From the NCBI RefSeq assembly GCF_002272875.1, contig NZ_MLAN01000003.1:97986-161985 (forward strand): DNA of 64,000 nucleotides, in the 5' to 3' direction. The translations under genes and the position numbers were made by a program. Shown one piece after another: positions 57,486-64,000 of this stretch. The notes below the pieces were generated by a model, which made no database searches, was not told where the DNA came from, and worked only from the letters and a program-made list of their open reading frames with translations. This DNA comes from Helicobacter sp. 11S02629-2 (GTDB lineage Bacteria; Campylobacterota; Campylobacteria; Campylobacterales; Helicobacteraceae). Positions within the stretch are counted from its first letter, which is position 1. Each line of letters starts with the position of its first letter.

Positions 57486-60104
57486 TTAGATCTCATTAGC
57501 TATTAGCTTTAAGTTATTTTTTGCTTCTAGCAGTTTAGTTTTCATATCATCCATATCTTTAATAAGGCCTTCTAGTTCATCTATGATGGCCTTTGTGCCC
57601 TCGTCTAATTTCTCAGATACCTCTTTATAGAGGCTATCTAAACTCTTTTTTATTGCTCCATGAAAGTCATGAATAGCCTTATCTGTCTTCTTTTTTTGAT
57701 TGCTTTTTTTCTTGCTGTCACTAAAGAATTCCATAGCAGCACTAAATAATCCCATAGCCCCAGCTACGATACCAGCTACAGCCCCAGCCATCCCTAATAT
57801 TAACCAACCTATAGGTCCTGTAGCTGTAGCTATGGCTATAGCTCCCCATATCCCAGCTCCTATACCAACTAATCCACCACCTGCACTAAACAAACTACTG
57901 ATACTAAAAGAGCTTGGAGTTTCAACTTCTATATGAATCCCCTTATCCATACTAACACTAAAGCTAACAATGGCTTTTTCAGTATTATCAAGTCTTCTTC
58001 CTAGATCTTCAAGGTATTTTTTTGTCTTCTCTTTTAGTTTTTCTATATTAATCTTAATTATTTTACCTATACTACCTTCCATCAGATTAGGAACTCTTTC
58101 TAGTCTCATCTCAAGTTCTAATTTAAATTTATCATTATCTAATGCCTTACCACCATTATTATCAATGTAGTCATACATTCCTTTTCTTGTTATCTGCATA
58201 ATCTCATCTATTTTACTTTCAATATCACTTCTAATAGATTGCTCTGTAGTGTTTGAACTAGTGTTTATATTTCTTATAGTAGTTTGTATGCTATTTTTAT
58301 TTATATCAATGTACTTTTCTACTTTCTCTTTTAATGAACACTCTATAATCTTTTCAAAGCTAGTTAAGACTTCTTTAGCCTTGTTTAAGTGTGAAAGTAA
58401 AATCTTTTCTTTAGTGTTAACCACTAGATCATTAGTCAAAAAGCTAGCAAAGTCTAAAAACTGGGATTTTGCCAAAAGCTCTTTAGAATCTAGTGCACTT
58501 AAAAACTTCTTTTGGTCCTTGCCATCTTTTTTGCCTTCTATAAAACACTTACCTAAAGCAAGGAAAGGAAGTCTCGCTGATAAAGCTTTATGCCCCCTAT
58601 AGTGCTTAGAGCCTAGTTCACTTTCAGCCCCAAGCTTAGAATCTAAGTCCTTTAGACCTTCTTCTTCGTCCTTGTTTATTAGTCCATGCTCAGGTAAGGC
58701 GTGAAGGCTTGTAACTGGCTTGTTATAAAGGGCGTACACTTCGCTTTGTGCGCCAAGCTGTCTTTTTATCTTTTCTATAGTACCCATACTTTTGCCATCA
58801 CCTTTTTGTGGTGGTCTTGGCTCTCTTGTTATGTAAAATACAGCATGCGCTTGTGCTACTGCGTTATTTATAGCGTCTTGAACTAAGATTTCATTGCCCT
58901 CGATACCGGGCACATCTAAGATAGCAAAGCGCTTATCTTGATAAGCAAACTCATACTTACTAACCTCTCTTGTAAAGTCACTTCTTCCATCTCCTATGAT
59001 AAGGCCATCTCTGTGCTCTTTCATAACAGTAAGAAAGCTTTCTATCTTTTCTTCAGATTCTTTTAAGTTAGATTCTATTTCTTTTATCCTTACCTCATAT
59101 TCTTTAAGCTTGGCTGTTTCTTCATCTCTTATACCATCATACTTACTTAGTTTTTCTTGTAGCTCTTTTAGCTTACTGCTAGTATTGCTAAGCTCTGTTT
59201 CATAGCTATCTTGTTTATCTGTTAGTTCTTTTAGGGTCTTTGTTTGATTTTCACAGTCAGTAAACATGGCTTCTAGTGCAGACTTATCTAACTTTATCTT
59301 TAAAGTTATTTTATTTAAAAGTTTTTCTAAGCTCACTAGGCTAGATTCTAAAGTAAGTTTTTTCAGGCTTAGTTTTAACTTTGAGAAAAGCTTGAAAAAT
59401 CTAACTAAGGCACTAGCGTTTTTTAACTCTTCTAGCCTCCTACTTATAAGTTGTAATCTGGCTTCAAAATCAGTCTTTTTTAAAGTTGTCTCATCTAGCT
59501 TTTTTGTGGCCTCTTGCATTTCTTTTTCTAGGCTATCTTTTTTATCTTTAGTTGATTTAATCTTAGAGTTTAGTTCATCTTTGGTTTTTGTCAATAAGAC
59601 TAAGTTTGTGTTTAAGCCCTCAAGTGCATCTTGAATATCTTTTATATCTTTATCTAAGGCTTGGACTTTAGAATCTATCTCACTAAGATTATTTACATGC
59701 TCGCTTTTAGCATCACTTAGCTTTTTGATTTCTTCATGCAAGCTAGCAGACTTAGCTTCTACCTCTAGTTTTTGCTTTTGTGCTTCCTTAAACTTTTGCT
59801 CACTTTGAACTTTGGTTGCTTCTTTAAAGTAGATTCTAAGAGCTTCTATTAAAGTTGACTTTCCTGCGTTAGTCTCGCCGTAAAAAGCAAGCGTAAACGT
59901 ATCCCAGTTTGCATTTTTCTCTAAAAGGGCTACTTCTTTATCTAATTTAAGCTCTTTAAATGCACTTATTTCATCTAGTATACCCTTGCCAAGCTTAGCA
60001 AGCTCATCATCCCCTTTTGGCTTTATGGAATCTATTATACGATCTATTTCGTCTTGAAGCCTGCTGTAAATCTTTTGTGGTTCTTGTGCTATGTTGTTTG
60101 TCAT
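57486..60104 (-). CDS. leoBC: Dynamin-like GTPase LeoBC (Eleos system)
   Basis: Large dynamin-family protein of 872 residues. G1 is GETNAGKST (76-84), but G3 (DVPG, 397-400) comes more than 300 residues later: between them lies a long Glu/Lys-rich coiled coil (about 95-375) inserted into the GTPase domain. G4 looks like NKPV rather than NKxD. A second helical part ends in a Gly/Ala-rich hydrophobic segment (about 745-800, GGGLVGIGAGIWGAIAI and GMAGAVAGIVAGAMG) that should enter a membrane. AAAGGA precedes the ATG. It sits upstream of leoA in the Eleos order. The fusion name is from the family; exact equivalence to E. coli LeoB and LeoC is not certain. Confidence 0.78.
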   Translation of the reverse strand: MTNNIAQEPQKIYSRLQDEIDRIIDSIKPKGDDELAKLGKGILDEISAFKELKLDKEVALLEKNANWDTFTLAFYGETNAGKSTLIEALRIYFKEATKVQSEQKFKEAQKQKLEVEAKSASLHEEIKKLSDAKSEHVNNLSEIDSKVQALDKDIKDIQDALEGLNTNLVLLTKTKDELNSKIKSTKDKKDSLEKEMQEATKKLDETTLKKTDFEARLQLISRRLEELKNASALVRFFKLFSKLKLSLKKLTLESSLVSLEKLLNKITLKIKLDKSALEAMFTDCENQTKTLKELTDKQDSYETELSNTSSKLKELQEKLSKYDGIRDEETAKLKEYEVRIKEIESNLKESEEKIESFLTVMKEHRDGLIIGDGRSDFTREVSKYEFAYQDKRFAILDVPGIEGNEILVQDAINNAVAQAHAVFYITREPRPPQKGDGKSMGTIEKIKRQLGAQSEVYALYNKPVTSLHALPEHGLINKDEEEGLKDLDSKLGAESELGSKHYRGHKALSARLPFLALGKCFIEGKKDGKDQKKFLSALDSKELLAKSQFLDFASFLTNDLVVNTKEKILLSHLNKAKEVLTSFEKIIECSLKEKVEKYIDINKNSIQTTIRNINTSSNTTEQSIRSDIESKIDEIMQITRKGMYDYIDNNGGKALDNDKFKLELEMRLERVPNLMEGSIGKIIKINIEKLKEKTKKYLEDLGRRLDNTEKAIVSFSVSMDKGIHIEVETPSSFSISSLFSAGGGLVGIGAGIWGAIAIATATGPIGWLILGMAGAVAGIVAGAMGLFSAAMEFFSDSKKKSNQKKKTDKAIHDFHGAIKKSLDSLYKEVSEKLDEGTKAIIDELEGLIKDMDDMKTKLLEAKNNLKLIANEI

Positions 60105-60321
60105 TAGGCTAGTCCTTTAAATGTTTTGTTGTGATGTTTTAGTGGTGTGATACCTACTTTTGTAGGACTTCTTGTGTGATATAAGAAATAGGAGTTATTA
60201 TCAAAAAGGTTATATAAACAAGCTTTGTAAAACAACCTATCTCCTTTCTTAAAGCCCTTAAGGTGACTTCCTAGGTGTGCGAATATTTTAGTACCTTTTT
60301 CAAGTTTTAACTACTGGAAGG
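60105..60321 (-). other. Long leader of leoBC
   Basis: About 210 bases between the leoBC ATG and the proposed start site. It holds a small hairpin CCTAC/GTAGG and no open frame. A leader this long might carry a control element, but none was recognised. Confidence 0.35.
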
Positions 60322-60352
60322 ATTATAATCTTACGTAATGACAGGTTATGTC
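60322..60352 (-). promoter_or_regulatory. leoBC promoter with candidate operator
   Basis: On the minus strand a perfect TATAAT (60322-60327) is preceded, 12 bases upstream, by the 13-mer whose plus-strand form is GACAGGTTATGTC (60340-60352), covering the -35 region. A close relative (GACAGGTCATGAC) lies at the same distance before a weaker -10 box at the head of the block (63013-63043). GACA/TGTC within it are inverted. Candidate site for the WYL regulator encoded in the block. Confidence 0.55.
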
Positions 60353-60405
60353 GCTTACTTGCGCCTCCAAAACAAGAAGCTTTTTATAACCTCATATAAG
60401 TATCC

Positions 60406-60566
60406 CTAAAGTCTTAGGCATACTTTAGTTAGAAGAGGTATTAGCTTATCTTTTAAGTAAGGCTTTATGAGAGTATCTAGCCACTCTTTTGAAGCTTTGA
60501 TTCCATGAGTGCTTTGCCAAGTTTCTCTACAAGACTATCTTTGAGTACGAGTTGGTGTGATAAATA
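60406..60566 (-). pseudogene. Possible decayed ORF between the HEPN gene and leoBC
   Basis: Two overlapping minus-strand frames look protein-like. One (60477-60566) reads HQLVLKDSLVEKLGKALMESK, the next (60406-60534) KASKEWLDTLIKPYLKDK and then LIPLLTKVCLRL. Joined by one frameshift they give about 50 residues of charged helix without a start. No family is recognised. It may be the 3' end of a lost gene of the block, or chance. Confidence 0.25.
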
Positions 60567-60645
60567 CTAATGCTTTAAGTAAAAATTTCTAAATCCCATC
60601 TTAAAGCTTTTCTGAGGTAGATAAAGAGTTGCTAAGCATAAGATC

Positions 60646-61773
60646 TTATGAGGCTGCTTGCTTTATGCCTTTTAGCTCATTAACCCTTATCTTTGTTAGC
60701 TCTATTAACATGCTTTCTTCAGCTACACCTATGATCTTGTTTCGTAAAAGCTCTGCTTGCTCTTTGTTGGCTGACTTGGCGTGTACACTTTCATTTCTCA
60801 CACCTTTTAGCACGTTTATAAAACCTATAAGTTTTATATATATAAAAAGAGTGACCTTTTTAGATAGGTGATTATTTATGGCATCTTTTATATTTGTGTT
60901 TTTAAATAAGAAGGAGTAAGTGCCAAGGTTTGGCTTGCTAAACTGCAAATCAGGCAGGGTAAAATGCTCACTTTGAACCTTGTAGTCTATACTTTTAAGA
61001 CTAGGCTCTAAGTTAGTTAAAAAGTTAAACATCACTTTTGCAAACAAGTAAAGCTCTTGCTCCATAGTCTTAGAGTACTTTATAACTATGCTATTAAAGT
61101 CATAAGTATTGTCATCTTTGTTGTCTTGAAACTCTATCTCGGCTGAGACTATATTACTTATAGAATCTGGATGCAGCAGATGTATATATCTTTCTCCAAA
61201 ACTATAATCTATTAGATTTTGTTTTATCTCTAAAAACTTAGCTGACTTATACATATTAGGAAAATAGCGAAAGTTAGAATCTTCGTTATCAAAGTAGTTG
61301 ATTTCACTTTTCATATCTACTATTAAAGGATAAACATAGCTATTACCATAGACAGCATAGGTATGACCTCCATGGTTTGGAGTGGTGAAGTTTGCTAAAA
61401 ACACATCTCTAGTTTGCACAAAGTCGTTATAGACAAGCTCTCTTAAGTCTTTTATGATAAACCAGTCTTCAACCTCTAAGCTCTTTTCATCATAGTAAGC
61501 AGGGGTTATCTTAGCATGCTTTATTTTGTCTATCGCCACAACTTTGGCAACATAGATATTTGCATAGTCAGTTAAAAAAAGTTGCAAGTAGTTAGTCTCA
61601 CTCACACCTTTATAGATTTCTGTTAGCTTGTCATCAAAGGGGTTTTCTTTATCTCTTAGTTTTGATCTTATCTTGCCAAAGGCTACTTGACCTCTTTCTA
61701 GAAGCACTTTTAGATGTATGTCTATAACATCTTTTTGGTAGTAGGGGTTAAAAAGTATAAGTAGATTTTGCAT
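60646..61773 (-). CDS. HEPN-domain protein with R-x4-H motif
   Basis: A 375-residue soluble protein of no family I can name. Near the C terminus, in a helical region, it has RNESVH (Arg326-His331), the R-x4-6-H signature of HEPN ribonucleases, which are common toxins and effectors in defence systems. The N-terminal 130 residues are strand-rich with aromatic clusters (FNPYYQ, YLQLFLTDYANIYVAKVVAI, YYDEKSLEVEDWF) and recall PUA/EVE-type beta-barrels that read modified bases; this second point is a guess. It lies between the WYL regulator and leoBC on the same strand. No clear Shine-Dalgarno; AAAGG is 14 bases before the ATG. Confidence 0.65.
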   Translation of the reverse strand: MQNLLILFNPYYQKDVIDIHLKVLLERGQVAFGKIRSKLRDKENPFDDKLTEIYKGVSETNYLQLFLTDYANIYVAKVVAIDKIKHAKITPAYYDEKSLEVEDWFIIKDLRELVYNDFVQTRDVFLANFTTPNHGGHTYAVYGNSYVYPLIVDMKSEINYFDNEDSNFRYFPNMYKSAKFLEIKQNLIDYSFGERYIHLLHPDSISNIVSAEIEFQDNKDDNTYDFNSIVIKYSKTMEQELYLFAKVMFNFLTNLEPSLKSIDYKVQSEHFTLPDLQFSKPNLGTYSFLFKNTNIKDAINNHLSKKVTLFIYIKLIGFINVLKGVRNESVHAKSANKEQAELLRNKIIGVAEESMLIELTKIRVNELKGIKQAAS

Positions 61774-61894
61774 TTTAATAGATAACCTTTAGAGTTTTAT
61801 AAGTAGTTATATTTTAGGTTTTTTAGGTGTAAAAATATCTAAAACAACATCTAAGATAGGATAGTGGTTTTATCATGGAGTGCTCATTTTTAGT

Positions 61895-62773
61895 TTATAT
61901 ATTTTGTATGTATGCTTTTAGTAATGCTTTTAGCTTATCATTTAAGTCTTTGGGTTTTAGAATCTTGATATGAGGGATGCCACGCTTTACCACTCCAAGC
62001 ATCTCTTCTTCATAAGCGACATTAGTAGAAAGCACTAGCTTTTCTTCGCTTTGTTTTACTATCTTTTGATTAGGCAAGATCTTTCGCCTTAAGAAAAACT
62101 CAATTAAGGGCTTTTTTATCTCTAATGTAACTTCTGTAACTTTTTGCGCAAACCAGTTGGCATTATTAGTCTCTATCTTTTGTACAAGCTCTTCTTTAGA
62201 ACTAAAGGTTTTGTTTAGTACTTTAAGTTTTTGTATCTTGCTAAAGGCATACATCTTCAAATCTTCTTCTTCAGTCCCTGCTAGATACCAGATGCCGTTG
62301 TTGTTGATAAGCTTATAGGGATTTAACTCTCTTTTTTTATCGCTGTAAGTAAAGGTTATAACGTTGTGATTTAATATAGCGTCATTTAGCTTTTCAAAGT
62401 CTTTATCCCTTGCTTGTAGCTCTTCATAAGTGTTGATATTAATCTTATAGGGCGTATTTGCCCCTTTGTTTAATAGGCTACTTATAAACTCATTGCTTAG
62501 CTGTGGGTAGAGATTTAAGATTCCGCTTACTGCTGCAAAGTTTTTTATGTCTTTATAGCTTAGCTTTCCAAGAGAGTGCTCTTCTAGCTTGTAGATTCCA
62601 CTAGTTTTATCAAGTGGCAAAGAAGTAAGCCTATCATTAAAATCTCTTTGGATAGTTCTAATGCTTACATTAAACTCCCTTGCTAGGTCTTTTAGATCTA
62701 GCTCCTCGCCGTCGTTTAGCTTAGTTATGATTTGGGCTAGTCTCATGGCTATCTTGTCATGCGAAGTTGGCAT
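61895..62773 (-). CDS. WYL-domain transcription regulator
   Basis: A 292-residue regulator: an N-terminal winged helix-turn-helix (about 8-55, with LAREFNVSIRTIQRDFN), a linker, a WYL domain with the namesake Trp-Tyr-Leu at 162-164 (NNNGIWYLAG), and a C-terminal WCX-like part. Such proteins often control phage-defence genes in response to nucleic-acid ligands. AAAGGAGG precedes the ATG. It heads the block, 67 bases after a 46-residue membrane peptide gene. It may repress the block through the shared 13-mer. Confidence 0.85.
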   Translation of the reverse strand: MPTSHDKIAMRLAQIITKLNDGEELDLKDLAREFNVSIRTIQRDFNDRLTSLPLDKTSGIYKLEEHSLGKLSYKDIKNFAAVSGILNLYPQLSNEFISSLLNKGANTPYKININTYEELQARDKDFEKLNDAILNHNVITFTYSDKKRELNPYKLINNNGIWYLAGTEEEDLKMYAFSKIQKLKVLNKTFSSKEELVQKIETNNANWFAQKVTEVTLEIKKPLIEFFLRRKILPNQKIVKQSEEKLVLSTNVAYEEEMLGVVKRGIPHIKILKPKDLNDKLKALLKAYIQNI

Positions 62774-62840
62774 GGAGCCTCCTTTTTACTTGTGCTAACT
62801 CATTGTATCCTTGTAGGTTTTAAATGTCGCTTGTTTGCTG

Positions 62841-62981
62841 CTAATCTTTTTCTAAAATATCTCTAGTGATGAAGTCTTTTATACCATCATATTTATCTTT
62901 ATTCTCTAAATACTTTCTAGTGTATTTGTACAAAAAGAAACCGCCTACTGCTGCTAGTGTGACTTTTATTAACTCTGTCAT
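62841..62981 (-). CDS. 46-residue membrane peptide at the head of the defence block
   Basis: Small ORF with AAAGGAG eight bases before its ATG. It starts MTELIKVTLAAVGGFFLYKY, a single possible membrane helix followed by a charged tail that ends DFITRDILEKD. No relative is known to me. It is the first gene of the block, ahead of the WYL regulator. It could be a membrane anchor, a small toxin-like effector or an unrelated peptide. Confidence 0.6.
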   Translation of the reverse strand: MTELIKVTLAAVGGFFLYKYTRKYLENKDKYDGIKDFITRDILEKD

Positions 62982-63012
62982 CTTTGTCTCCTTTGGTGGT
63001 TGTGATAAAAAG

Positions 63013-63043
63013 AATCTAATAAAATGTTGCGACAGGTCATGAC
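63013..63043 (-). promoter_or_regulatory. Candidate promoter/operator at the head of the block
   Basis: The 13-mer GACAGGTCATGAC (63031-63043, plus-strand reading) matches 11 of 13 bases of the leoBC element. Twelve bases on, at the same place as the leoBC -10, the minus strand has TAGATT, a weak -10 candidate. It contains the palindrome GTCATGAC. It lies about 30 bases before the Shine-Dalgarno of the 46-residue gene. Confidence 0.45.
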
Positions 63044-63150
63044 GTTTTAAAAAAATATTTATTAAATTTAAAATAGGCTTAAAAGTAACGTACTCTTAGG
63101 ATTAAAAAGTAGAGTTTATTAATATTTAGTTTTGATGCTAATGTTTTATT

Positions 63151-63369
63151 TTCCTAACCTCAGATGTTATATTAATCCTTGGTGGACTAGCTGTTGTTAT
63201 ATTTGTAGGCTGGGTCATCAAAAAAGAGACACTTAAACTCTATGCTAGCAACTCTTTGCATGGCGTCTTATTTGAGATATGGTACTTTTTAGTACGCTAT
63301 ATCTCACCTATCATCTTAGTCATAATCTTATATGTCTCTATAAAAGGCGGCATCATGAAGATGAAGTAA
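63151..63369 (+). pseudogene. 3' fragment of the SNF symporter gene (second copy)
   Basis: Bases 63151-63364 repeat 55294-55507 with five substitutions, by my reading all at third codon positions and all silent. The frame is intact for about 72 codons and ends with its own TAA (Lys-Met-Lys end instead of Lys-Met-Ile-Ala). No start precedes it; a stop lies 4 codons upstream. With the intact gene at 54142-55515 it brackets the accessory block, as expected when an element enters the 3' end of a gene and brings its own end along. Confidence 0.85.
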
Positions 63370-63468
63370 TCTCTACATTGTCACTACGCTAAAAGCACAG
63401 CAGGCGCGATTAAGCAAGTATAAAAACTCATAAAAAGAATCCATAAAAGTAAAAATATTGATTTGTTA
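63370..63468. other. Spacer between symporter fragment and toxin promoter
   Basis: AT-rich, no open frame or hairpin of note. Confidence 0.3.
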
Positions 63469-63474
63469 TAATTG
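63469..63474 (+). promoter_or_regulatory. Promoter -10 of the toxin-like gene
   Basis: TATAAT within TTGTTATAATTGAAG, about 77 bases before the ATG. Transcription would begin near 63481, just ahead of the leader hairpin. Confidence 0.6.
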
Positions 63475-63487
63475 AAGTAGAGGTTGC

Positions 63488-63511
63488 CCTAAGAGGGTGG
63501 TGCCTCTTAGG
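63488..63511 (+). promoter_or_regulatory. Leader hairpin of the toxin-like mRNA
   Basis: CCTAAGAGG (63488-63496) pairs perfectly with CCTCTTAGG (63503-63511) around GTGGTG, close to the expected 5' end. A 5' stem is a common stabilising or translation-blocking element of type I toxin mRNAs. It could also end the antisense RNA from the opposite strand. Confidence 0.55.
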
Positions 63512-63550
63512 TGTATATCTCGTTCCAAAAAAGGAAGGAGGTGATGCCTA

Positions 63551-63622
63551 ATGAAAAAGATTTACAAGATCTTGGTTTTCATTATACTAGTTATTTTATT
63601 AACTTGTACTAAAGTCTACTAA
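63551..63622 (+). CDS. 23-residue hydrophobic peptide, candidate type I toxin
   Basis: A 23-codon ORF starting MKKIYKILVFIILVILL and ending TKVY: a basic N terminus, one 13-residue hydrophobic helix and a short polar end, the form of AapA, Fst and Ldr toxins that act on the inner membrane. AAGGAGGTGATG (63535-63546) matches the anti-Shine-Dalgarno almost fully, and the gap to the ATG is 9 bases after AGG, so translation must be well controlled. A -10 box on the other strand lies in the ORF. Homology to a named toxin was not established. Confidence 0.6.
   Translation: MKKIYKILVFIILVILLTCTKVY
63581..63586 (-). promoter_or_regulatory. Antisense -10 box inside the toxin-like ORF
   Basis: Plus-strand ATTATA is TATAAT on the minus strand (in ACTAGTATAATGAAA). 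RNA from here would begin near 63574 and run through the start codon, Shine-Dalgarno and leader of the toxin-like mRNA, the same layout as IsoA over AapA in H. pylori. No -35 box is evident, which is usual for Helicobacter sigma-80 promoters. Confidence 0.5.
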
Positions 63623-63629
63623 GAATAAG

Positions 63630-63683
63630 CTAAAAACTAGAAAGGCACTTCTCAAAAAGTCTTTTAGCAAGCCTAGTTTTTAG
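63630..63683 (+). terminator. Stem-loop after the toxin-like ORF
   Basis: CTAAAAACTAG (63630-63640) pairs perfectly with CTAGTTTTTAG (63673-63683); 32 bases lie between. TTAATCTTTTTC follows. Likely the 3' end of the toxin-like mRNA. Confidence 0.6.
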
Positions 63684-64000
63684 TTAATCTTTTTCAAAGA
63701 AACTTGCGCTATCGCTTGTTTTTTCACCCTCTTGAAGTTGCTTGCTTACTCTTACTTAATATAGCTTAGTCACTAAGCACACCTTTTTAAAAGCTAAGTC
63801 TTTCTTAATTCTCCACATTTTAACTTCTACATCATTTTTTAAAAGTTAAGCCTTCTCTTTCTTTCTTCTATTATTAGTAAAAGATCATTTTAATATTTAA
63901 AGTGAAAAAGAGCTAAAAATAGCTAAAAGTAAAATCTTATTTCATTTTTAGTATTAACTAATAAATATTTTTTATAAAAGTTTTCACTTTAAGCTTCCTT
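63684..64000. other. Gene-free right edge
   Basis: AT-rich sequence. A short inverted pair GCTTAG/CTAAGC lies near 63766-63780. No open frame with a ribosome-binding site was seen before the window ends. Confidence 0.4.

Noticed and set aside
57700..59634. Several plus-strand open frames opposite leoBC
   Set aside because: They are low-complexity complements of coiled-coil Lys/Glu codons and lack ribosome-binding sites.

Overview
The window reads as chromosomal DNA of a Helicobacter-like member of the Campylobacterota. Evidence for this: low GC; gene blocks known from Helicobacter pylori (pyrG-recJ-rluA type synthase; cvpA-lysS-glyA-DUF1882; carA-DUF507); an HsrA-type orphan regulator with a degenerate receiver; a tandem DUF485/ActP pair; Helicobacter outer-membrane families (Hof/OprD-like and a small beta-barrel family); and a flgL gene with a textbook sigma-54 promoter. 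No rRNA, tRNA, CRISPR array or transposase gene was seen.

Layout. 1-7.3 kb: 3' end of an outer-membrane protein, dnaJ and recR (divergent, with a perfect palindrome between them), a circularly permuted glycosyltransferase ORF, an OprD-like porin overlapping panC, and a type II NADH dehydrogenase. 7.5-9.4 kb: two secreted proteins with almost the same signal peptide and Met/His-rich segment, one of them continued by a beta-propeller; probably a periplasmic metal-handling pair. 9.8-16.0 kb: rpsB-tsf and pyrG-recJ-rluA operons. 16.3-17.8 kb: an outer-membrane protein and a C-terminally truncated paralogue. 17.9-24.9 kb: purN, dcuA, dnaB, hsrA and ubiE, separated by long gaps that hold decayed gene fragments and a 100-bp imperfect inverted repeat. 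24.9-40.1 kb: argH-hemJ, hup, gap, acetate transport (actP), ubiX, rsmE-cytochrome c peroxidase-carA-DUF507, a SPOR protein, and cvpA-lysS-glyA-DUF1882. 40.4-53.9 kb: flgL, an LpoB-like lipoprotein pair, a Sel1-repeat protein with a prion-like insert, a metallo-beta-lactamase-fold hydrolase, a ThiF/MoeB enzyme, motAB, tatBC, queA, rsmG, and trmL.

The most unusual part is 54.1-63.7 kb. A sodium:neurotransmitter symporter gene is followed by an all-minus-strand accessory block: a 46-residue membrane peptide, a WYL regulator, a HEPN protein with an R-x4-H motif, and two dynamin-like GTPases of the LeoBC/LeoA type (the Eleos anti-phage system). Beyond the block lies a second copy of the last 214 bases of the symporter gene, which marks the block as an insertion. 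Two candidate promoters in the block share a 13-mer, GACAGGTYATGWC, at a similar distance from the -10 box; it is a candidate operator for the WYL regulator. Next to the right boundary is a 23-codon hydrophobic ORF with a near-perfect Shine-Dalgarno, a leader hairpin, a downstream stem-loop and an antisense -10 box inside the ORF. This is the layout of an AapA/IsoA-like type I toxin-antitoxin, and it has not been named here from homology.

All calls come from reading the sequence and from memory of protein families; no search or folding program was run. Hairpin coordinates were counted by eye.
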